Assembly: GCA_010365205.1 (NCBI GenBank)
Contig: JAAFGU010000139.1
Coordinates: 1-6,449, forward strand
DNA length: 6,449 nucleotides
Direction: 5' to 3'
From: Aromatoleum sp.
GTDB lineage: Bacteria > Pseudomonadota > Gammaproteobacteria > Burkholderiales > Casimicrobiaceae
Of this stretch, positions 1-6,074 are shown in pieces. The first letter of the stretch is position 1. Each line of letters starts with the position of its first letter. The notes beneath the pieces were generated by a model, which was not told the DNA's origin, made no database searches, and worked only from the letters and a program-made list of their open reading frames with translations. The position numbers and the translations under genes are program-made.

Positions 1-392
1 GCTCGAAGGTCGATGCGGGCGCGCAACGCCGGGTCGGCCGCCGGCAGTGCGCTCAATCCTTCGCGCAATGCCTTGAAGTAGAGCATCGTTCCTCCGACGA
101 GCAGCGGAATTCGGCCGCGGCGGCGGATCGCGGCGACGGCGTCCAGCGCGTCGACGCGGAAGCGCGCGACCGAATACGCATCGGTCGGATCGATCACGTC
201 GATCAGATGGTGGGGGACGCGCTCGCGCGTCGGTGCGTCGGGCTTTGCGGTGCCGATGTCCATCCCGCGGAATACCTGCGCAGAATCGACGCTGACGATC
301 TCCATCGGGAAACGCTCGGCCAGGGCGAGCGCGAGCGCGCTCTTGCCCGACGCCGTCGGGCCCATCAGCAGGATCGCCGGCGCATCGTTCAC
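1..392 (-). CDS. miaA: tRNA dimethylallyltransferase MiaA, N-terminal part (3' end beyond window)
   Basis: MiaA transfers the dimethylallyl group of dimethylallyl diphosphate to N6 of adenosine 37 in tRNAs that read codons starting with U, the first step towards the ms2i6A modification. About 130 residues are visible. Reading from the GTG at 392, the protein shows the P-loop GPTASGKS (residues 11-18), the family signature VDSAQVFRGMDIGTAK (35-50, with the catalytic-region Asp36), PHHLID (60-65) and VGGTMLYF (99-106), all in the order expected for this family. The gene is cut by the left edge; roughly 180 more residues are expected. The GTG start is chosen because it sits just ahead of the P-loop region and is preceded by GAAGG (400-404) at a 7-base spacing; the ATG at 385 is out of frame. 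It begins 13 bases after the mutL stop, so the two are almost certainly cotranscribed, an arrangement also known in enterobacteria. Confidence 0.96.
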   Translation of the reverse strand, partial: MNDAPAILLMGPTASGKSALALALAERFPMEIVSVDSAQVFRGMDIGTAKPDAPTRERVPHHLIDVIDPTDAYSVARFRVDALDAVAAIRRRGRIPLLVGGTMLYFKALREGLSALPAADPALRARIDLR

Positions 393-405
393 CCCGGCGC
401 CTTCG

Positions 406-2196
406 CTAGCGTCCGCGCATGAACAGGCGGTCGAGGTCGGCCAATGTCAGCTGGTACCACGTGGGGCGGCCATGGTTGCATTGTCCGGCGCGCTCGGTGG
501 ACTCCATTTCACGCAGCAGCGCGTTCATCTCCGGCACCGCGAGACTGCGGTTCGCGCGCACCGCCGCATGGCAGGCCATCGTCGACAGAAGGGCGTCGCG
601 ATGCGCAGTCAGCACTTCACTGCCGCCGAACTCGCGCAACTCGTGCAGCACGGCACGCGCGAGCGTCGCCGCGTCGGCATCGGCGAGCGGCGCGGGGATT
701 CCGCGCACCGCCAGCGTCGCCGGTCCCAGCGAGGAAATGGCGAAACCCAGGCGTTCGAGCGTCTCGGCGTGCTCCTCCGCTGCCGCCGTTTCGAGCGGGG
801 TCGCAGTGAACGTCGCCGGTACCAGCAACGGCTGGATCGGCACGGTCCGGTCGAGCGCCGACTTGAGGCGTTCGTACACGATCCGTTCGTGTGCCGCGTG
901 CATGTCGACGAGCACAAGTCCGGCGCGGTTCTGCGCCAGCACGTAGATGCCGTGCAGCTGGGCGAGGGCAAAGCCCAGCGGGTAGTCGTCGCCGGTGGCC
1001 GGCAGGTCGGGACCGCCGGCAGGCGCGTCGCGCGGCCCGAACAGCTTCGCGTAGAACGTCGCGGGTTCGTTGGCGCCGAGCGGCATTGCAGCCTGTCGCG
1101 ACGGAATCCAGCCACGATCGGAATGGGCGCCGCTGAGCGACTCGGGCGTCAGCGGCGGCGTCAGCGCTGCGGCGACACCCAGCTTTTCGGCGGCGGAGGC
1201 GGCCGGTTGGAGGGCGCCGGTCGTGGCAAGTGCGCGCTCCACTGCGTGGAGGACGAACTGATGCACGGCTCCCGACTCGCGAAAACGCACCTCGTGCTTC
1301 TGCGGATGCACGTTGACGTCGACGTGGCGCGGATCGAGCGCGAGCCAAAGTGCGTACGCGGGCTGGCGGTCGTGGTGCAGCACGTCGCGGTAGGCCTCGC
1401 GCAGCGCATGCGTCAACACCCGGTCGCGAACATGGCGGCCGTTGACGAAAACGTATTGTCCGCCCCCCTGCGCCGCGTACGCCGGGCGCACGGCGAAGCC
1501 GGCCAGCGCAATCGGTCCGGCCTGCGCGTCGACGACCGCCGCTCCGGCAACGAAGGCTTCGCCGAGCAACGCGACGACACGCGCGCGGCGGCCTTGCGCG
1601 AGCAGACGGTGGACGACGCGCCCATTGTGTTGCAGCGCGAAGGCGACGTCCGGATGCGCCAGCGCAATCCGCCGAAAGGCTTCGTCGCAATGACCCCACT
1701 CGGTCGCCTCCGTGCGCAGGAACTTGCGCCGCGCCGGCGTATTGAAATAAAGCTCCTGCACGGTGACCGTCGTGCCGCCCGGAAGCGCGGCGGGTGCCGT
1801 CGCGCCGAGCGTCCCGCCTTCGACTTCGATGCGCCAGGCATGCGGCCGGCCGGCAGCGCGCGACGCCAATGCGAATCGCGACACCGCAGCGATCGAGGCG
1901 AGCGCTTCGCCGCGGAACCCGAGCGTGGCAATGGCGTCGAGGTCGTCCACGGTCGCGAGCTTCGACGTCGCGTGCCGGGCCACCGCGAGTGCCAGGTCCT
2001 CACGCTCGATGCCGACGCCGTTGTCGGCGACGCGGATGCGTCGGATGCCGCCGCCGGCCAGGTCCACGTCGATCTGCGTTGCGCCCGCATCGAGCGCGTT
2101 CTCCAGCAATTCCTTCAATGCCGCGGCCGGCCGCTCGACGACCTCACCGGCCGCGATCTGGTTGATCAGGTGGTCCGACAGCGCGCGAATCGGCAT
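406..2196 (-). CDS. mutL: DNA mismatch repair protein MutL with endonuclease motif
   Basis: MutL is the dimeric ATPase that links mismatch recognition by MutS to strand cleavage and excision. The 596-residue product is full length for the family. The N-terminal GHKL ATPase domain shows INQIAAGEVVERP (11-23), the Mg/ATP helix ELLENALDAGA (29-39, Glu29 and Asn33), DNGVGI (58-63) and TLGFRGEAL (91-99); VNVHPQKHEVRF (294-305) closes the transducer domain. A variable, Ala/Pro-rich linker spans about 325-405. The C-terminal dimerisation domain carries DMHAAHERIVYE (431-442), matching the metal-dependent endonuclease pattern D[QM]HA-x2-E-x4-E, plus ACHAAVRA (541-548) and CNHGRP (573-578), the family's C-terminal zinc-site motifs. 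By family knowledge this predicts a nicking MutL that does not need MutH. The ATG at 2196 gives the canonical family start; no strong Shine-Dalgarno precedes it. It lies 7 bases after the amidotransferase stop and 13 bases before miaA, so it sits inside an operon. Confidence 0.98.
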   Translation of the reverse strand: MPIRALSDHLINQIAAGEVVERPAAALKELLENALDAGATQIDVDLAGGGIRRIRVADNGVGIEREDLALAVARHATSKLATVDDLDAIATLGFRGEALASIAAVSRFALASRAAGRPHAWRIEVEGGTLGATAPAALPGGTTVTVQELYFNTPARRKFLRTEATEWGHCDEAFRRIALAHPDVAFALQHNGRVVHRLLAQGRRARVVALLGEAFVAGAAVVDAQAGPIALAGFAVRPAYAAQGGGQYVFVNGRHVRDRVLTHALREAYRDVLHHDRQPAYALWLALDPRHVDVNVHPQKHEVRFRESGAVHQFVLHAVERALATTGALQPAASAAEKLGVAAALTPPLTPESLSGAHSDRGWIPSRQAAMPLGANEPATFYAKLFGPRDAPAGGPDLPATGDDYPLGFALAQLHGIYVLAQNRAGLVLVDMHAAHERIVYERLKSALDRTVPIQPLLVPATFTATPLETAAAEEHAETLERLGFAISSLGPATLAVRGIPAPLADADAATLARAVLHELREFGGSEVLTAHRDALLSTMACHAAVRANRSLAVPEMNALLREMESTERAGQCNHGRPTWYQLTLADLDRLFMRGR

Positions 2197-2203
2197 CGGC
2201 GTT

Positions 2204-2911
2204 CTAGTGCCGCAACCCGCGCGACCAGCGCGCGTAGACGTCGGACGCCAGCGCGTTGAGATCCGCGATCCGGAGGTCGAGGTCGTGCCGGATGTCCGCT
2301 GCGGTCTGCGCCGACGTCGAAGTTGTCGCCGGCAATTCGGCCGCGCCGGCCGCGAGCCAGGTCTCGACCAGCGAGCGCGTCATCTCGATGTGGCATTGGA
2401 AAGCGATATGCCGGCCGTCGATGACAAACCCCTGATCGGGATTGAAAGCATTGGTCAGCACGCGCGTCGCCGCGGGAGGCAACGCGAAGACGTCGTAGTG
2501 CCACTGGAAGGAACTGAACCCGTCGCGCTTGCCGAACCAGCCGTCACGCGCGTCCGTCGTGACGATCTCGACGTCGAGCCAGCCGATCTCGGGCACCGGT
2601 GTTCGGCTCACCGGCGCGCCGAGTGCCCGCGCGAAGAGCTGCCCGCCGAGGCAATGCCCGATCACCGGCACCTGTGCGGCGACCGCCTTGCGCAACAGCG
2701 ACAGCAGCGGCGCATTCCACGGAAGATCGTCATTAGCGCTCATCGGGCCGCCCATCATCCCGATGCCGGCGAATGCGCGCGGATCGTCCGGAACTGCCGC
2801 CCCCTCGTCGAGCGCGATCAGTTGCCAGGCGACGCCGCGCGCGTCGAGCCAGTCCGCGAAAAACGCGGGCCCTTCGGTGGGGGAGAAGCAAAAAATGGCG
2901 ACAGGGCGCAT
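2204..2911 (-). CDS. Class I glutamine amidotransferase-like protein (GATase1, GMP-synthase-like), substrate unknown
   Basis: The 235-residue product is a stand-alone class I (triad) glutamine amidotransferase domain of the kind related to the GuaA amidotransferase half and often labelled peptidase C26. Visible features are GIGMMGGPMSAND (49-61), resembling the oxyanion-loop region, the nucleophile elbow GHCLGGQL (85-92, Cys87), a middle segment FQWHYD (135-140) and CHIEMT (173-178), supplying His174 and Glu176. The full Cys-His-Glu triad is therefore present and the protein is probably catalytically competent. No synthetase domain is fused and no obvious acceptor enzyme lies nearby, so the reaction it supports cannot be told from sequence; gamma-glutamyl hydrolysis of a small molecule is an alternative to ammonia transfer. 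The last 40 or so residues are an Ala/Thr-rich extension ending in a probable helix. The ATG at 2911 is used because the first beta strand (VAIFCFS) follows directly; the upstream CTCCCTCCG is not a Shine-Dalgarno site. It heads the mutL-miaA unit. Confidence 0.88.
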   Translation of the reverse strand: MRPVAIFCFSPTEGPAFFADWLDARGVAWQLIALDEGAAVPDDPRAFAGIGMMGGPMSANDDLPWNAPLLSLLRKAVAAQVPVIGHCLGGQLFARALGAPVSRTPVPEIGWLDVEIVTTDARDGWFGKRDGFSSFQWHYDVFALPPAATRVLTNAFNPDQGFVIDGRHIAFQCHIEMTRSLVETWLAAGAAELPATTSTSAQTAADIRHDLDLRIADLNALASDVYARWSRGLRH

Positions 2912-2951
2912 CGGAGGGAGCTCGCGCGAGCCGCGCTGGATCGAAGGGGTG

Positions 2952-2957
2952 ATTTTA
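2952..2957 (-). promoter_or_regulatory. Possible -10 element ahead of the amidotransferase-mutL-miaA unit
   Basis: On the minus strand the bases read TAAAAT inside GTTAAAATC, an AT-rich island in an otherwise very GC-rich stretch. It lies about 40 bases upstream of the amidotransferase ATG, giving a plausible short leader. TAAAAT differs from the sigma-70 consensus TATAAT at one position. No good -35 hexamer is seen at 16-18 base spacing (CCGTCC is there instead), so this would be a weak or activator-dependent promoter, or chance. The assignment rests on composition and position only. Confidence 0.35.
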
Positions 2958-3034
2958 ACAGTCGCGCCGAATCGGGACGGCGCGCGCGACCGGGACGCGT
3001 CACCGGGTCTGTGCCCCGCCGAATGTGGCCCCGG

Positions 3035-3174
3035 CTACCTCTGCTTGAAGAGAGGGGTGAACCGGCGCGATACCGGCAGCCTGTCCGGACGGCCCTTCAG
3101 CAGCGCGAACCGCTTCTCGAAAACACGCGCTGGGCAAACGCGTCATAGCGGAATTTGGGCGCGGCAAACGGCAT
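3035..3174 (-). pseudogene. Possible small gene with a one-base frameshift (unrecognised)
   Basis: From the ATG at 3174 the frame reads MPFAAPKFRYDAFAQRV and then closes at a TGA at 3097-3099 after 25 codons. Shifting by one base at the run of four T (plus-strand AAAA, 3120-3123) enters a second frame that continues FEKRFALLKGRPDR...FTPLFKQR and ends at a TAG at 3035-3037, for about 46 residues in all. The second segment's 28 codons have G or C at about 61, 46 and 89 percent of first, second and third positions by my hand count, the signature of real coding sequence in high-GC genomes. The first segment is less clear-cut. The frame upstream of the ATG stays open and also reads plausibly, so the true start is uncertain, and no Shine-Dalgarno is seen. 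The composite peptide is basic and aromatic-rich, with no signal peptide or membrane segment. I do not recognise the family. It could be the remnant of a longer gene, a small gene carrying a sequence error, or chance. Confidence 0.3.
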
Positions 3175-3336
3175 CGGATCGACGGGAGGGACCAATCGGC
3201 GGATTGCAGAAGTGCGGACGCGCGCAACGACGCGCAACCGCGATGAATGACCGAAGCAGCGGAATGGGCCGCCGCATGGCGCGACGCGCGCCGGGCCGGG
3301 CGCGGGTCGGGCACCGCGTTGTGCAATGCGGCGGCT

Positions 3337-4155
3337 TCAGAGCCCGCGCGCGATTCGCGCGTAGGCCGAGTGATTGTGGATCGACTCGAAGTTCTCGGCC
3401 TCGACCACGAAACCCTCGACCCGGGGGTCCGCCTGCAGGCGCGCCGCGACGCCGCGGACCAGGTCCTCGACAAAACGCGGGTTGTTGTAGGCGCGCTCGG
3501 TGACGTACTTCTCGTCGGCGCGTTTGAGGATTCCGTACAGCTCGCTGGAGGCTTCCTCCTCGGCGATGCGGATGATTTCGTGCAGGAACATCGGCGAGCG
3601 CGGCCGCACTTCGATCGACACCGTCGAGCGCTGGTTGTGCGCGCCGTAGTCGGAGATTTCCTTCGAGCACGGGCACAGCGACGTCACCGGCACCGAAACG
3701 GCGACCGTCTGCCGGAAACCGGCGCCGTCGAGCTCGCCGGTCAGCCGCGCGCGATAGTCGAGCAGGCTGGCGACACCGGAGACCGGGGCCGTCTTGCGGA
3801 CGAAGAATGGGAACGCGACTTCGATCTGGCCGCCCGGCGCCTCGAGCAGCACCACGAGGGCTTCGAGGAGCCCGCGGAAGTTCGCCACGGTGAGCGGCGG
3901 CTGTCCCGGTTCGGCGCGCGACTCGAGCAACGCAACCAGCCGCGACATGTGCGTGCCCTTGCGATCCTCCGGCAGCGCGACGTACACGTTGCAATCGGCG
4001 ATCGTCGGCTGCGCCACGCCGTCGACGTCGGCGAACAGCAGCGGATAGCGCAGGCCCTTGATCCCGACCTGGTCGATCGCGAGGCGGCGATGGTCCGGCC
4101 CGGCCTGGACGTCGGGAATCGGAAACAGCTTGTCGGGGTCTTCCGGTCGGTTCAT
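3337..4155 (-). CDS. folE2: GTP cyclohydrolase IB (FolE2), first step of folate/pterin synthesis
   Basis: FolE2 converts GTP to 7,8-dihydroneopterin triphosphate, the entry step to tetrahydrofolate, and replaces the unrelated zinc-dependent FolE in many bacteria. The 272-residue product shows the family's conserved blocks: KGTHMSRL (67-74), the active-site CPCSKEISDYGAHNQRS (161-177, with Cys161 as the likely metal-site/catalytic cysteine and His173), a Glu-rich helix ending in EKYVTERAYNNPRFVED (215-231) and SIHNHSAYARI (258-268). Length is normal. The frame stays open for 40 more codons upstream, but that extension lies mostly inside dxs, is low-complexity Arg/Pro-rich and lacks family motifs, so the ATG at 4155 is used. 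It begins 29 bases after the dxs stop, suggesting cotranscription with ispA-dxs. There is no recognisable Shine-Dalgarno; a TAGAAT lies just 7 bases before the ATG. FolE2 family members can work with metals other than zinc, and some are induced under zinc limitation, but I see no Zur-type operator here. Confidence 0.97.
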   Translation of the reverse strand: MNRPEDPDKLFPIPDVQAGPDHRRLAIDQVGIKGLRYPLLFADVDGVAQPTIADCNVYVALPEDRKGTHMSRLVALLESRAEPGQPPLTVANFRGLLEALVVLLEAPGGQIEVAFPFFVRKTAPVSGVASLLDYRARLTGELDGAGFRQTVAVSVPVTSLCPCSKEISDYGAHNQRSTVSIEVRPRSPMFLHEIIRIAEEEASSELYGILKRADEKYVTERAYNNPRFVEDLVRGVAARLQADPRVEGFVVEAENFESIHNHSAYARIARGL

Positions 4156-4162
4156 GGCGTCA

Positions 4163-4168
4163 ATTCTA
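4163..4168 (-). promoter_or_regulatory. Possible -10 hexamer immediately before folE2
   Basis: The minus strand reads TAGAAT, followed by only 7 bases before the folE2 ATG. If it acts as a sigma-70 -10 box (one mismatch from TATAAT), transcription would begin at or within a base or two of the start codon and give a leaderless or near-leaderless folE2 message. That would fit the missing Shine-Dalgarno site. No -35 hexamer is evident at the usual spacing (GGCCTG is there), so the call is weak. Confidence 0.22.
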
Positions 4169-4184
4169 GCGGAGTGCGCACCGG

Positions 4185-6074
4185 TCAGGCCGCCGGCCTC
4201 GCGATGATTTCCGCCGGACGCTGGCCGAAGCGGGCCTGGATCGACGCGGCGATCCCGCGGGCGTCGAGGCCGCAACCGGCGAGCAACTCCGCCGGATCGC
4301 CGTGATCGAGGAACTTGTCGGGCAACCCTAACTGGAGCAAGGGAATCTCGATCCCGGCGGCCGCGAGAGACTCAGCCACCGCGCTGCCCGCACCGCCCAT
4401 CACGACCCCCTCCTCCACGGTCACGAACGCGTCGTGATCACGCGCGAGCCGCGCCACGAGGGCGCCGTCGAGCGGCTTGACGAAGCGCATGTTGACGACG
4501 GTCGCGTCCAACATCTCGGCAGCAGCGAGCGCAGGCGCGACCACGCTGCCGAACGCGAGGATCGCGATCCGCTGAGTCCGCCGTTTCGCCTCGCGGCGGA
4601 CCTCGCCCCGGCCAACCGGAAGCGTGGTCATCTCGCGCTGGACAGGCACACCAGGGCCTGCGCCGCGCGGATAGCGGACGGCGGACGGCGTGTCGAGCGT
4701 GAACGCCGTGTACAGCATCTGCCGGCATTCGTTCTCGTCGGACGGCGCCATCACGGTCATGTTCGGCAGGCAGCGAAGATAGGCCAGGTCGAATGCGCCG
4801 AGGTGCGTCGCGCCGTCGGCACCGACGATGCCGGCGCGATCGATGGCGAAGACCACCGGCAGGTCTTGCAAGGCGACGTCGTGGATCAGTTGATCGTACG
4901 CGCGCTGAAGGAACGTCGAATAGATCGCGACGACGGGTTTGAGACCCTCGCAGGCGAGCCCGGCCGCGAACGTGACCGCGTGCTGCTCGGCGATCCCGAC
5001 GTCGAAATAGCGCGCCGGATATTCCTGCGAAAATCGGACCAGACCGGAGCCTTCGCGCATCGCCGGCGTGATGCCGATCAGGCGCGTGTCCGTCGCGGCC
5101 ATGTCGCACAGCCAGTCGCCGAAGATCTGCGTATACGCGGGTTTGGCGGACGCCTTCGGCGTGTAGCCTGCCGCAGGGTCGAACCTGGTGACGCCGTGAT
5201 ACAGGACCGGGTCGTCCTCCGCGCGCGCGTAGCCGTAGCCCTTGCGCGTGACGACGTGCAACAGCTGCGGCCCCTTGAGCGCCTTTACGTTCGCCAGCGT
5301 CTTCACCAGCGTATCGAGGTCGTGACCGTCGATCGGCCCGATGTAGTTGAAGCCAAACTCCTCGAACAGCGTGCCGGGCAGCACCATCCCCTTCATGTGC
5401 TCTTCCCAGCGCTTCGCGAGTTCCCTGACCGGCGGCAACTTGGACAGCACTTCCTTGCCGCCGCGGCGCACCGTGTTGTACAGCCGCGACGACAGCAGCT
5501 TCGCGAGATAGTTGTTGAGCGCGCCAACCGGCTCCGAGATCGACATCTCGTTGTCGTTGAGAACGACGAGCAGGTCGGCGCCTGCGGTGCCGGCGTTGTT
5601 GAGCGCCTCGAAGGCCATTCCCGCGCTCATCGCCCCGTCGCCGATCACCGCGACCACGCTGCGCTGCTCGCCCTTGCGCTGCGTGGCGACCGCCATCCCC
5701 AGCGCCGCCGAGATCGACGTCGACGAATGCGCGGTGCCGAAGGTGTCGAACTCGCTTTCGACGCGGCGCGGAAATCCCGATGGACCGCCGGCCATCCGCA
5801 ACCGGTCCAGTGCCGCGCGCCGGCCGGTAAGCGTCTTGTGAGCGTATGTCTGGTGACCCACGTCCCAGACGACCCGGTCGCGCGGCGTGTCGAATACGTA
5901 ATGCAGCGCGATCGTCAGCTCGACCGTGCCGAGATTGGAAGAAAGGTGCCCTCCGGTCCGGGCGACGGACGACAGCAAGAAAGCGCGCAGCTCGCGCGCG
6001 AGCTGCGGCAGCGCGGCTCGATCGAGCTTGCGCAGCTTGCCCGGCGTGTCGATCTGGTCGAGCAGCGGATACAT
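4185..6074 (-). CDS. dxs: 1-deoxy-D-xylulose-5-phosphate synthase (Dxs)
   Basis: Dxs is the thiamine-diphosphate enzyme that condenses pyruvate with glyceraldehyde 3-phosphate to 1-deoxy-D-xylulose 5-phosphate, the committed step of the MEP isoprenoid pathway and a feed to thiamine and pyridoxal synthesis. The 629-residue product is a typical length. In order it shows GGHLSSNLG (41-49), DVGHQTYAHK (71-80, His74), the thiamine-diphosphate/Mg motif GDGAMSAG (145-152) with the paired Asn159-Asn160 and LNDNEMSIS (172-180), PIDGHD (247-252), the transketolase-type pyrimidine domain with the catalytic Glu363 in GIAEQHAV (360-367), DRAGIVGADGATHLG (412-426) and YPRG (468-471), then the C-terminal transketolase domain. 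The frame is open for another 102 codons upstream, but that part is out-of-frame ispA sequence and Arg-rich, so the ATG at 6074 is chosen: MYPLLDQI begins the family's usual N-terminus. Its ATG shares one base with the ispA stop (TGATG), which implies translational coupling. Confidence 0.98.
   Translation of the reverse strand: MYPLLDQIDTPGKLRKLDRAALPQLARELRAFLLSSVARTGGHLSSNLGTVELTIALHYVFDTPRDRVVWDVGHQTYAHKTLTGRRAALDRLRMAGGPSGFPRRVESEFDTFGTAHSSTSISAALGMAVATQRKGEQRSVVAVIGDGAMSAGMAFEALNNAGTAGADLLVVLNDNEMSISEPVGALNNYLAKLLSSRLYNTVRRGGKEVLSKLPPVRELAKRWEEHMKGMVLPGTLFEEFGFNYIGPIDGHDLDTLVKTLANVKALKGPQLLHVVTRKGYGYARAEDDPVLYHGVTRFDPAAGYTPKASAKPAYTQIFGDWLCDMAATDTRLIGITPAMREGSGLVRFSQEYPARYFDVGIAEQHAVTFAAGLACEGLKPVVAIYSTFLQRAYDQLIHDVALQDLPVVFAIDRAGIVGADGATHLGAFDLAYLRCLPNMTVMAPSDENECRQMLYTAFTLDTPSAVRYPRGAGPGVPVQREMTTLPVGRGEVRREAKRRTQRIAILAFGSVVAPALAAAEMLDATVVNMRFVKPLDGALVARLARDHDAFVTVEEGVVMGGAGSAVAESLAAAGIEIPLLQLGLPDKFLDHGDPAELLAGCGLDARGIAASIQARFGQRPAEIIARPAA

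Larger units (their letters stand above)
2912..3336. other. 425-base gap between the folE2 and amidotransferase blocks
   Basis: This stretch separates the two minus-strand gene blocks and holds no intact gene I can recognise. Near its low-coordinate end is the AT-rich -10-like element at 2952-2957. In its middle (about 3035-3174) is a short frameshifted reading frame, described separately. A GC-only inverted repeat at 3278-3292 (arms GGCGCG and CGCGCC around a 3-base loop) lies about 45 bases after the folE2 stop, but no T-run follows it, so it is not a convincing intrinsic terminator. A tandem pair of CGCGCAAC units sits at 3221-3228 and 3231-3238. I see no tRNA, riboswitch or insertion-sequence end. 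The gap is conspicuous because the other gene junctions in the window are only 0 to 29 bases. Confidence 0.6.

Noticed and set aside
250..2259. A 669-codon open frame on the plus strand covering all of mutL
   Set aside because: It is antisense to a gene with unmistakable family motifs. Its product is Arg/Gln/His-rich with no domain signature, which is what the GC-rich codon pattern of mutL produces on the opposite strand.
3221..3238. Two CGCGCAAC units spaced by one helical turn, as a possible operator
   Set aside because: The units are short and GC-rich, lie inside a gap with no nearby start codon, and have no further copies in the gap. Chance is the simplest explanation.
3278..3292. GC-rich inverted repeat after folE2 as a rho-independent terminator
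   Set aside because: The stem is only 6 base pairs with a 3-base loop and no T-run follows on the minus strand. Such repeats arise often by chance at this GC content.
3000..3473. A 157-codon minus-strand frame overlapping the 3' end of folE2 and running into the gap
   Set aside because: About half of it lies out of frame inside folE2, its Arg/Ser/Ala-rich composition is typical of a shadow frame, and no motif is seen.
4156..4275. A 40-codon N-terminal extension of folE2 starting at the ATG at 4275
   Set aside because: It lies mostly within the dxs coding region, has no family motif and is Arg/Pro-rich. The ATG at 4155 gives a normal FolE2 length.
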